Shown: in pieces, positions 1 through 5,842 of the stretch
Position numbering within the stretch: position 1 is the first letter of the stretch
Layout of the letters: the number at the start of each line of letters is the position of its first letter
DNA from: Nitrospira sp.
Lineage (GTDB): Bacteria; Nitrospirota; JACRHL01
Length of the DNA: 6,158 nucleotides
NCBI GenBank assembly: GCA_026994095.1
Contig: JALWRU010000226.1
Span: 1 to 6,158, forward strand
Direction of reading: 5' to 3'
Made by a program: the position numbers and the translations under genes
Notes under the pieces: model-generated
What the model saw: the letters and a program-made list of their open reading frames with translations, nothing else
Databases searched by the model: none
What the model was told of the DNA's origin: nothing

Positions 1-71
1 AGGGCAAAATCGGCAAAGCGCTCGGTGTACATATAACCGTGGCACTTGGGGCAGTTTACAACGTCTTTCAT
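1..71 (-). CDS. Small zinc-ribbon protein, N-terminal fragment (runs off left edge)
   Basis: The minus strand reads ATG at 71-69 and stays open to the window edge, giving 23 complete residues that begin MKDVVNCPKCHGYMYTERF. The Cys7-Pro-Lys-Cys10 knuckle followed by His-Gly is the first half of a zinc ribbon; a second CxxC pair would be expected beyond the edge. Small proteins opening with a CPKC-G-M-ER-F-D pattern are common, uncharacterised single-ribbon proteins in Proteobacteria and related phyla (family knowledge recalled, not searched). An in-frame ATG also exists at 83-81. I chose 71 because GAGG lies 6 nt upstream of it, whereas the upstream ATG overlaps that site and has no good site of its own. 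The function is unknown. It is transcribed divergently from mobA. Confidence 0.6.
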   Translation of the reverse strand, partial: MKDVVNCPKCHGYMYTERFADFA

Positions 72-333
72 CTCAAACCTCATAGAAAGGTTCCGCCCCG
101 GGGTCGTCCCGGTGCGCCTATTGGGGATGAGTAATAGCAAAACACGCGCCAACTATTGATTTGAAATGCAACTCACTGTTATTTATGGTTTTTAATAGAT
201 CTTCCAGGGGGGTGCCCTGTTCAGATTGGGGGCAATGCGGTCAAATTTGCCAAGTTTTAGCCAGCGACCATGACGGTTTGGAGTCAAGATCCCGGCACTC
301 ATGCCACCGCCGTGGCACATTCAGGCGGTACCA
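72..333. other. Divergent intergenic region, no gene seen
   Basis: This stretch separates the minus-strand zinc-ribbon gene from plus-strand mobA and should hold both promoters. It contains an AT-rich core (about 150-200) in otherwise GC-rich DNA. It also has a short hairpin at 98-112 (CCGGG, loop GTCGT, CCCGG), another at 205-219 (CAGGG, loop GGGTG, CCCTG) and a third at 302-317 (TGCCAC, loop CGCC, GTGGCA). The third covers the most upstream possible mobA ATG. I see no ModE-type dyad, no convincing molybdenum-cofactor riboswitch fold and no small ORF with a ribosome binding site. None of the hairpins is followed by a T run. Confidence 0.5.
161..189 (+). promoter_or_regulatory. Possible sigma-70 promoter for mobA-moeA
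   Basis: TTGAAA at 161-166 matches five of six bases of the -35 consensus. It is followed after exactly 17 nt by TATGGT at 184-189, which matches four of six -10 bases. The site lies in the AT-rich core of the divergent region and would give a leader of roughly 135-140 nt containing the hairpin at 205-219. It is a visual match only; AT-rich DNA produces such pairs by chance. Confidence 0.3.
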
Positions 334-969
334 GTGAATCCCCCTTTTGCGAACATATCGGTGGCCATCCTGGGGGGTGGTCAAAGCCGCCGCATGGGAC
401 AGGACAAACGCCACCTGTCGTTCGCCGACAGCACATTGGCAGACCGCATGATGACGGTAGTGGCACCGCTGTTTGACGACCGGATGTGGGTGGCCGCCGA
501 CCCGCCGCCTGACTACTCACAACAATCACCGCTATTTCGGCAGGTCGCCGACCAGGCTGATCTGCCTGCTTGTGCCATGCGCGGGGTGGTCACCGCCCTG
601 TCAGCGGCTCGCCAGGATTGGCTGCTGGTGGTGGCGGCGGACATGCCGTTCCCCTCCTCCGGGTTGATGACCGGCTTGTGCCGGGCGGCGTTGACAGCGG
701 CAGAGGGCACCCGCCTGATCGTGCCGACGGTGGAAGGCATGGCCCACCCGCTGCACGCGGTGTATCATCGCGGGCTGGTTGCCGAGCTTTTAGAGCGGCT
801 GGCACAGCAACAATTCCGGCTACAGCCATTTTGCGAAACCTTCGGTAAGCCGATGGATGAAACGGTCCTGCGCCAGTGGAATCCGGACCTGTCCGGTTTG
901 ATGAACATCAATACTCCCTCCGCCTATCAGCAGGCGTTACAACAACTGGAGCGGTCCGACGGACCTTAA
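334..969 (+). CDS. mobA: Molybdenum cofactor guanylyltransferase MobA
   Basis: MobA is a cytoplasmic nucleotidyltransferase that joins GMP from GTP to Mo-molybdopterin, giving the guanine dinucleotide cofactor used by DMSO-reductase-family enzymes. The sequence shows the GTP-binding signature ILGGGQSRRMGQDK near the N-terminus (residues 13-26 from this start), the buried strand ending VVAADMPF with the conserved Asp, and the C-terminal GLMNINTPSAY motif, where NINTP is highly characteristic. The length of 211 residues is normal. I chose GTG 334 because AGG (323-325) sits 8 nt upstream and this leaves a typical short lead-in. An in-frame ATG at 301 would add 11 residues but has no ribosome site at proper distance and lies in a hairpin. 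The stop codon is 6 nt before moeA, so the two genes are very likely co-transcribed. Confidence 0.93.
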   Translation: MNPPFANISVAILGGGQSRRMGQDKRHLSFADSTLADRMMTVVAPLFDDRMWVAADPPPDYSQQSPLFRQVADQADLPACAMRGVVTALSAARQDWLLVVAADMPFPSSGLMTGLCRAALTAAEGTRLIVPTVEGMAHPLHAVYHRGLVAELLERLAQQQFRLQPFCETFGKPMDETVLRQWNPDLSGLMNINTPSAYQQALQQLERSDGP

Positions 970-975
970 TCCCCT

Positions 976-2181
976 ATGATCTCGTTTGAAGACGCCTGGC
1001 AACACATCCTCTCCGCCCTGCCCAAGGGCCGCGAAGAACAGGTTTTTATTGCCGACGCCCTGGGGCGGGTGTTAATGGAAGACCTGTGTGCTGATCGGGA
1101 CCATCCCCCCTGGGACAATACCGCGGTAGACGGGTTTGCGGTACATGCGACCGACACCGTCGGTGCCAGCAAGGAGACCCCCTGTACCCTGCAACTGGAC
1201 GGGGTATTGGCCGCAGGCGACATGTGGGATGAACCGGTGCAACCGGGCCATGCCCTGCGCATCATGACCGGCGCACCCATGCCGCCGGGAGCCAATGCTG
1301 TGGTGATGGTCGAAGATACACAGAGTGACGATCAGCAGGTGCAGATCTACTGCCCTGCCGATCTGCAGGAAAACATCCGGCCCCGTGGAGAAGACGTCAC
1401 CGCAGGAAGTGCGGTCCTCACCTCAGGTACCACCCTGCGTCCTGCCCATCTGGGTATGGCCGCCTCATTGGGGCGTTCGGTCGTGCGGGTCACCCGGCGG
1501 CCCACGGTTGCAATCCTCTCTACCGGTGACGAGATTGCCGAGATCGACGCCCCCCTCAGCGACCGCCAGATTCGTGATGTAAACTCCCACGCGCTGGCGG
1601 CACAGGTGGTCGATACCGGCGCAATACCGCTGCGGTTGGGGGTGGCCAAAGACACCCCGGAGGCCATCCACGACGGTATTGCTGCCGGGCTGGATTGTGA
1701 CGTGCTGTTAATCTCCGGCGGGGTCTCCATGGGTGATTTTGACTACGTCAAAGGGGTGATGCAGCAGCTTGGCGGAGGGCTGGACTTCTGGAAGGTGCGC
1801 ATCAAACCGGCTCGCCCGCTGGCATTTGGCACCATTGCCGGAGTGCCCACCTTTGGGCTACCCGGCAACCCGGTATCGTCCATGGTCTCCTATGAACTGT
1901 TTGTGCGGCCATTTCTCAACCGGCTGATGGGGCATTCCCGCCCGGATGCCATGACGTTGCAGGCGACCCTCACCGAACCCATCCACAAACGGGCCGGGCG
2001 GCGGTTTTTCCTGCGGGGAGTGCTCACCCGGCAGGGCGATCAGTGGCACTGCCGCACCACCGGTCCGCAGGGGTCGGGCATGTTGACCTCCATGGTGCAG
2101 GCAGACGTCTTGATCGACCTGCCCGAAACGCTGGAAGGCCCGGTGGAAGCAGGCAGCACCGTCACAGTCCGGCTGCTGTAA
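976..2181 (+). CDS. moeA: Molybdopterin molybdenumtransferase MoeA
   Basis: MoeA catalyses insertion of molybdate into adenylylated molybdopterin, the step before MobA. The 401-residue length fits the family. Visible landmarks in order are PPWDNTAVDGFAV (44-56), the linker AAGDMWDEP (79-87), IMTGAPMPPGANAVVMVE (96-113) and RPRGED (135-140). The MoCF/MogA-like domain then shows ILSTGDEI (180-187), RDVNSHAL (200-207), LLISGGVSMGDFDYVK (244-259), KPARPLAFG (277-285) and GLPGNPVSSMV (294-304). A C-terminal beta-barrel domain IV runs from about 325 to the end. No expected motif is missing. The start ATG lies 6 nt after the mobA stop. There is no strong ribosome site; a small GGTCC-GAC-GGACC hairpin at 953-965 ends just before it, so translation may depend on coupling to mobA. 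Confidence 0.95.
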   Translation: MISFEDAWQHILSALPKGREEQVFIADALGRVLMEDLCADRDHPPWDNTAVDGFAVHATDTVGASKETPCTLQLDGVLAAGDMWDEPVQPGHALRIMTGAPMPPGANAVVMVEDTQSDDQQVQIYCPADLQENIRPRGEDVTAGSAVLTSGTTLRPAHLGMAASLGRSVVRVTRRPTVAILSTGDEIAEIDAPLSDRQIRDVNSHALAAQVVDTGAIPLRLGVAKDTPEAIHDGIAAGLDCDVLLISGGVSMGDFDYVKGVMQQLGGGLDFWKVRIKPARPLAFGTIAGVPTFGLPGNPVSSMVSYELFVRPFLNRLMGHSRPDAMTLQATLTEPIHKRAGRRFFLRGVLTRQGDQWHCRTTGPQGSGMLTSMVQADVLIDLPETLEGPVEAGSTVTVRLL

Positions 2182-2239
2182 CCCCACCCGATCCATACTC
2201 ATCCCGCCCGCGTAACCGACCGAATAGAGGGGTAGTGGT

Positions 2240-2269
2240 GGTACGGCCTGTGTGATACACGGCGGTACC
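2240..2269 (+). repeat. Strong dyad-symmetric hairpin between moeA and the HDOD gene
   Basis: The 30-nt element folds as nested arms GGTAC (2240-2244) with GTACC (2265-2269), GCC (2246-2248) with GGC (2261-2263), and GTGT (2250-2253) with ACAC (2257-2260) around a GAT loop. That is 12 pairs with one G-G mismatch and one bulged T. A third GGTAC follows at 2272-2276. There is no T run after it, so it is not a canonical intrinsic terminator. It could be an operator, an RNA processing or attenuation structure, or a boundary between moeA and the downstream gene. Confidence 0.5.
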
Positions 2270-2302
2270 CTGGTACAACCATTTGGCTGGATTGAAGATA
2301 CG

Positions 2303-3736
2303 ATGGGTTGGTTACTCAAGCGGCGAGAAAGTCCGGTAGCAACAGCGCAGCCCCCTGCGGCAGCAGCGGGGGACACCGATACGACACCGTCGGCACTCCC
2401 CTACGACGTGGCCCTGTTGCGGTTACCGGTACTGGCAGCCTTGCCGGAAGACGACGCAGTGGCCCTGTGTCAGGCCGGTCGCACCCGCAAGTTCAGCCCC
2501 GGCGATCTACTGCTCGAAGAGGGGCAGCCCGCCACTACCTGTTATCTCATACTAGAGGGGTCGGCCCGGCTGGTAACGTCACAGGATGACACCATGCTGG
2601 AGTCAGGGATGTTACGGGTGGGCGACCGTTTGGGCAGCCTCACGGTAGATCCATCACCCTCGCCGGTAACGGCCCTGGCCGCCTCACCGGTAACGGCACT
2701 GGCCATTGAGCCGGGACCGTTTTCCCAGCTTCCTGAGAGCGTGCGTGGTCGGGCCTCCTATGCCCTGGCACGACTGATGGACGAACAGATGGCACAGGCC
2801 ACCCACACCCAGATGACCCTCACCGCCCGACAGGCACAGATATCCGATGCAGCCCTGTCGCTGGTCACCTTGCGTCAGACCCTGTGTGAACAGTCCGAGA
2901 TGGTCAAAAACGTGATCTCCAGCGCACCATCCCTGCCAACCTATGCAGGAAAACTGGTGACGCTGCTGCACGATGACGCCGCCTCTGCCACCGATGTGGT
3001 GGGGCTGGCCAAGGTCGACCCGTCCCTTGCCGGGGTGGTGTTAAAGAGTGTCAACTCACCTCATTTCAGCCTTAGCAACAACGTCTCCGACCTGCAACAG
3101 GCGGTGGTGTTACTCGGTTTTGATCAGGTCTATCAGCTGGTAATCGCCAACGGCGTGGCCACCGCGATGCCCAACAAGCCGGCCTTCAAGGAGCTGTTGC
3201 TCCAGTCCAACGCGGTATCGTTCATCGCCCTGGAGACCGCCCGTCTGCTGGGGCTTGAAAAACCCGCCAACCTGGGCACCATCGGCCTCATGCACGGGGT
3301 CGGCTACAGTGTATCGCTGTTGCTACAGGAGCAGTTCCCCAAACTGGCCGGATTTATTGAGATGCTGGACCCCGCTCGCATTGGCGGTCTGTTGCTGGCC
3401 GAGTGGGGCCTGCCCCAGGTGCTGTGCGACGCGGTCAACTACCAGAATCACCCGCAGTTTTTGCCGCCGTCGGCATTGCCGTCATCCTGTCGCGAGCAGG
3501 TGGCGGTGCTGCACCTTTCACGCTTCTGCTACGACCGGCTGCGGGGACAGGACGATGCCCTTGCCTGTGCACCGTTTCTAGAGGATTACATGGCCCTGCT
3601 GGGTAGCAAAGAGGCACCAGATACCTTTGTAAAAGGGCGGTTACTCCCTGCCCTGCTGAGCCATTCGGCGACCTATCCGGAGGCCATGCGACGGTTCTTT
3701 AGCGAGTGCGAAACACGCGTTTCACCCATGGCCTGA
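2303..3736 (+). CDS. Cyclic-nucleotide-binding-like / HDOD domain signalling protein
   Basis: This is a 477-residue cytoplasmic regulator. After a Pro/Ala-rich N-terminus, residues about 41-150 form a cNMP-binding (CRP-type) beta-roll, with FSPGDLLLEEGQPATTCYLILEGSARL its clearest section around 64-90. A helical linker follows (about 150-200). Residues about 208-400 are an HDOD domain with PSLPTYAGKLVTLL, DPSLAGVVLKSVNSPHF and AVVLLGFDQVYQLV. The HD-type position reads LMHGVG (329-334), lacking the catalytic Asp, as usual for HDOD. HDOD proteins generally act as non-enzymatic signalling scaffolds; the partner here is unknown. The phosphate-binding cassette looks degenerate: no Glu after the Gly and no Arg-Ser/Thr, so cAMP binding is doubtful. 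I chose ATG 2303 because the alternative GTG 2252 lies inside a hairpin. It follows moeA by 121 nt, so it may not belong to that operon. Confidence 0.88.
   Translation: MGWLLKRRESPVATAQPPAAAAGDTDTTPSALPYDVALLRLPVLAALPEDDAVALCQAGRTRKFSPGDLLLEEGQPATTCYLILEGSARLVTSQDDTMLESGMLRVGDRLGSLTVDPSPSPVTALAASPVTALAIEPGPFSQLPESVRGRASYALARLMDEQMAQATHTQMTLTARQAQISDAALSLVTLRQTLCEQSEMVKNVISSAPSLPTYAGKLVTLLHDDAASATDVVGLAKVDPSLAGVVLKSVNSPHFSLSNNVSDLQQAVVLLGFDQVYQLVIANGVATAMPNKPAFKELLLQSNAVSFIALETARLLGLEKPANLGTIGLMHGVGYSVSLLLQEQFPKLAGFIEMLDPARIGGLLLAEWGLPQVLCDAVNYQNHPQFLPPSALPSSCREQVAVLHLSRFCYDRLRGQDDALACAPFLEDYMALLGSKEAPDTFVKGRLLPALLSHSATYPEAMRRFFSECETRVSPMA
2660..2707 (+). repeat. In-frame 24-bp tandem duplication inside the cNMP-like domain
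   Basis: Two adjacent 24-bp units (2660-2683 and 2684-2707) encode SPVTALAA and SPVTALAI. The first 21 bases of the units differ at only two positions, so the similarity is at DNA level and suggests a fairly recent duplication. It falls where the phosphate-binding cassette of a cNMP-binding domain normally lies (residues 120-135). Confidence 0.75.
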
Positions 3737-3801
3737 AGCAGCGGCAACCGTTCGATAATAATGTGAATGAGAGGCTGCACCGGGAGACGGAGCCAAAAAG
3801 A

Positions 3802-4224
3802 TCAGTCCCGATCAGACCGGTCGGCCAGATGCTCTTCGTTGAGATCGTCATCGAGGATGTCGTCGATGTCATCATCCAGATCATGCAGCGAGTCGCCCTC
3901 GTGATCGTCCGCATCTTCTGACTCCAGTCGCGCCACCTCATCAACTTCGTCGTCCCCACCAACGCCTGACAGGATGGGCGGCGAGAGGACATTCAGGTCG
4001 TCGCTGTCGTCATCAAATACCACGGCCACGCTAGTGTCCAGATCCCCTTCGTCATGGACCACATCGATGGACATCTGGATATCGGCCAGCACATCACTCA
4101 GGTCATCATCTTCAGCCCACGCTACCGGCGACATCCCGGTCACCAGCGCCAGCCCCAATGCGGCAACGCACCACCGTCCTGCCGCCAACCGATTGGTACG
4201 ACTGTTAAAACCAACACGTTTCAT
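3802..4224 (-). CDS. Very acidic exported protein linked to the anti-sigma factor
   Basis: This 140-residue protein was not assigned to a family. A classical signal peptide is visible: a basic N-region (MKRVGFNSRTNR), a hydrophobic core around residues 18-31 (WCVAALGLALVTGM) and a probable cleavage after AWA at 37. The mature part of about 103 residues has 42 Asp/Glu, no Lys and only three Arg. Runs such as FDDDSDDL, LDDDIDDILDDDL and DADDHEGD, with scattered His, suggest cation binding, but no exact DxDxDG EF-hand loop is present. I chose ATG 4224-4222 because it sits 2 nt after the anti-sigma stop and directly precedes the signal peptide; the frame stays open upstream, but that part only shadows the anti-sigma gene. 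The spacing implies translational coupling, so it may be a periplasmic sensor, a regulator of the anti-sigma factor, or an effector. Confidence 0.75.
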   Translation of the reverse strand: MKRVGFNSRTNRLAAGRWCVAALGLALVTGMSPVAWAEDDDLSDVLADIQMSIDVVHDEGDLDTSVAVVFDDDSDDLNVLSPPILSGVGGDDEVDEVARLESEDADDHEGDSLHDLDDDIDDILDDDLNEEHLADRSDRD

Positions 4225-4226
4225 GG

Positions 4227-4973
4227 TCACACACCATCCACTTGCAGGTCGACGGCCCGTTCCTGGCGGGAACTGCCCTTGGCCATGGACGCCTTCATGG
4301 TCCATTTACCATTGGCAATACCACGCACGTGGAACGGAATCAGGTTGCGACCTGGCTCCAGCCGCCCTTGCCACGTGAGCGATGAAACATTCAGCATCTG
4401 GCCATTTTGCACCAGCCGCACACCCGACGGTAACGACAGCGTAAATTGCACATCATCGACTGCCCGGTCCGCTCGGAACCAGATGCGCACAACCGCATCG
4501 CTTCCAACCCCAACGGCGACCGGTTTGGCGACGGCAGGCAGGGTACGGGTTGAGGGTTGGGCCAGGGTATAAAAATTGTCGGTGGGCGGAGTAACCTCCG
4601 GCGCGAACGGCCCACTCCACAAGGTCAATGCCAGCATGGCAGCCACCGCTCCACCCGCTACAAGCTGTGGTGGCAGCACCAGTCGGGAGAACCAGGTGAG
4701 CAGTCGCGAAGGGCGCGGGGCAATTGCCGTAGAAAGGTGCGCCGACTCCTGCCGGATGCGTGCAGACAACCGCTGGGAAAAGCCCTGCGGTAACACCGGC
4801 GAGGGAAGTTCGTTCAACCCGGCGACCACCAGCCGCATACTGTCCAGGTCGGCCTGACAGCCGGGGCAGCTCAATAGATGAGTCTGTGCCCGCACACGGT
4901 CATGGGACGCAAGGGTGCGGTCCATCAAATCAGCCAGTTGGCCGTGGGTCCATGTGCATTCGGGTGTCATCAT
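4227..4973 (-). CDS. Membrane anti-sigma factor with zinc-finger (ZAS) domain
   Basis: This 248-residue protein is the likely inhibitor of the ECF sigma factor encoded just upstream. The cytoplasmic N-terminus carries the zinc-binding anti-sigma signature His32-x3-Cys36-x2-Cys39 (HLLSCPGC) in a helical zf-HC2-type domain. A single transmembrane helix lies at about 103-121 (QLVAGGAVAAMLALTLWSG). The remainder is a periplasmic region that looks beta-rich from about 158 to 245, with VVRIWFRADRAVDDVQFTL and LTWQGRLEPGRNLIPFHV, like Ig-type sandwiches seen on other proteobacterial anti-sigma factors (recalled, not searched). ATG 4973 is taken as the start; the next codon is also ATG and could be used instead. 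The ribosome site is poor (GAGA). The start lies at the edge of an inverted repeat and downstream of an ECF-type promoter, and 94 nt separate it from the sigma gene. Confidence 0.85.
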   Translation of the reverse strand: MMTPECTWTHGQLADLMDRTLASHDRVRAQTHLLSCPGCQADLDSMRLVVAGLNELPSPVLPQGFSQRLSARIRQESAHLSTAIAPRPSRLLTWFSRLVLPPQLVAGGAVAAMLALTLWSGPFAPEVTPPTDNFYTLAQPSTRTLPAVAKPVAVGVGSDAVVRIWFRADRAVDDVQFTLSLPSGVRLVQNGQMLNVSSLTWQGRLEPGRNLIPFHVRGIANGKWTMKASMAKGSSRQERAVDLQVDGV

Positions 4974-5002
4974 GATCGTCTCGCACTAGTTTAGACGATC
5001 AT
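4972..5002 (-). repeat. Perfect 10-bp inverted repeat at the anti-sigma start
   Basis: ATGATCGTCT at 4972-4981 is the exact reverse complement of AGACGATCAT at 4993-5002, with an 11-nt loop between them. One arm overlaps the -10 element of the ECF promoter; the other overlaps the first two bases of the anti-sigma start codon and the weak GAGA ribosome site. It could be an operator at DNA level, or a hairpin in transcripts reading through from the sigma gene. Confidence 0.7.
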
Positions 5003-5019
5003 CCCCCCCGAAAAGTTCC
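4991..5019 (-). promoter_or_regulatory. ECF (RpoE-type) promoter driving anti-sigma and acidic protein genes
   Basis: On the minus strand GGAACTT begins at 5019, with GGAAC at 5019-5015. CGTCTAA follows at 4997-4991 after a 17-nt spacer. Both elements match the classical RpoE/ECF consensus (GGAAC -35, CGTC/TCTAA-type -10) at the usual spacing. An A7 tract at 5037-5031 upstream could act as an UP-like element. Transcription would start around 4985, leaving a leader of only about 12 nt before the anti-sigma ATG. This suggests the sigma factor activates its own inhibitor and the acidic protein. The spacer includes a run of seven G residues (5009-5003). Confidence 0.7.
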
Positions 5020-5067
5020 TTTCTAAGGCATTTTTTTGGGCGAATATCGGTCACCCTACCGGCAGAA

Positions 5068-5730
5068 CTACACCAGTTGGCTGCGAAGGCGATCCCGCGC
5101 TCTGGCCAGTCGGCTCTTGATAGTGCCCACCGCCACATCGATCAGGTCGGCCATTTCATCGTAGGAGCAGCCTTCAATATCCCGCAAAACCAATACCTCG
5201 CGCAGCTTGGGCGGAAGATGCTGCAACGCCTCGGACAGACGGTCCTGCATCTCGGCCTGTCGAGACATCTCGGAGAAGCGCACCACGGCCTCTGCGGTCA
5301 TGTGAGACGGCTCTTCGAGCATCATGTCCGGGTCTTGATCGGCCTCGCGCAGGTCCAACGCCTGCCGTTTACTACTTTTGATGTGGTCAATCCAGGTGTT
5401 CCGCAAAATACGGTGTAACCATGTAGACAGGCGCGACTGACCAGAAAAGCTGGAAAGGGAGCGGTAGGCCTTGATGAAGGTATCCTGGCTCAAATCTTCT
5501 GCCAGGTGCACATTGCCACAAAGGCGCAGGGCGTAGCCATACAGGGGGCGCTGCAGCGGTTCAATGAGGGTTTCAAACGCCTCCGCATCACCGGCGACCG
5601 CTGCCCGTACCAGACTGGCCTGCTCGGCCCGATCGTATGCCGGAGTTTCCGGCACCACGGTGCCGTGATGGGTACGCACCCTCACGGACGACGTTCTGAA
5701 TTGTAGTGCAGTTACGTCAGCTTCGTTCAA
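5068..5730 (-). CDS. RNA polymerase ECF sigma factor (RpoE-like)
   Basis: This 220-residue protein is a group IV sigma factor that directs RNA polymerase to envelope-stress-type promoters. Region 2 spans about 40-122 and contains LVRAAVAGDAEAFETLI, AEDLSQDTFIKAY (77-89) and FSGQSRLSTWLHRILRNTW (95-113), the last of which includes the -10 recognition helix. Region 4 spans about 163-218 with LPPKLREVLVLRDIEG and the helix-turn-helix CSYDEMADLIDVAVGTIKSR (188-207), which reads the -35. The start is uncertain. No ATG is available, and TTG 5730 is the most upstream option, with AGG (5742-5740) 9 nt before it. GTG codons at 5685, 5658 and 5655 would shorten an unusual N-terminal extension of about 35 residues. 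The anti-sigma gene follows on the same strand. No clear promoter was found upstream of this gene. Confidence 0.92.
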   Translation of the reverse strand: MNEADVTALQFRTSSVRVRTHHGTVVPETPAYDRAEQASLVRAAVAGDAEAFETLIEPLQRPLYGYALRLCGNVHLAEDLSQDTFIKAYRSLSSFSGQSRLSTWLHRILRNTWIDHIKSSKRQALDLREADQDPDMMLEEPSHMTAEAVVRFSEMSRQAEMQDRLSEALQHLPPKLREVLVLRDIEGCSYDEMADLIDVAVGTIKSRLARARDRLRSQLV

Positions 5731-5761
5731 TGAGCCGGACCTAATATTACGCGGTTGCTGG

Positions 5762-5842
5762 TTATCCCACCCCCCAATAACAACGTGCCCAAGGGTCCAG
5801 TTCCTTCAGGCCGAGGGTGTCACACAGCCGCGTTACAGCATC
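5762..5842 (-). pseudogene. Out-of-frame C-terminal continuation of the Cys-rich gene
   Basis: Shifting back one base at about 5842 lets translation avoid the stop at 5835 and read DAVTRLCDTLGLKELDPWAR, then CYWGVG, to TAA at 5764-5762. This tail has an amphipathic-helix pattern and two more Cys residues and has no ribosome site of its own. The most economical reading is that one base was lost, by mutation or sequencing error, between the GNPTLDA segment and this tail. Programmed frameshifting is less likely, as no slippery heptamer is visible. The corrected gene would end 31 nt before the sigma TTG start. Confidence 0.35.

Noticed and set aside
72..300. Molybdenum-cofactor riboswitch or ModE site upstream of mobA
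   Set aside because: No ModE-like dyad or recognisable multi-stem riboswitch fold was visible; only isolated 5-6-bp hairpins.
2252..2302. GTG start at 2252 for the HDOD protein
   Set aside because: It lies within the 2240-2269 hairpin without a proper ribosome site; ATG 2303 is more plausible.
3795..3813. Intrinsic terminator after the acidic protein gene (GATC/GATC stem followed by T5 on the minus strand)
   Set aside because: The stem is only 4 bp and overlaps the stop codon; it is too weak to call.
4225..4305. 27-residue upstream extension of the acidic protein
   Set aside because: It overlaps the anti-sigma 3' end, and the methionine at 4224 immediately precedes a standard signal peptide.
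4991..5002. Three-codon leader ORF (ATG ATC GTC TAA) on the minus strand after a G-rich tract
   Set aside because: It overlaps the -10 element and one arm of the inverted repeat; such short ORFs arise by chance and nothing else supports it.
5782..5804. Second ECF-like promoter before the sigma gene (GGAAC at 5804-5800, CGTT at 5785-5782)
   Set aside because: The spacer is only 14 nt, too short for ECF promoters, and the -10 lacks CGTC/TCTAA.
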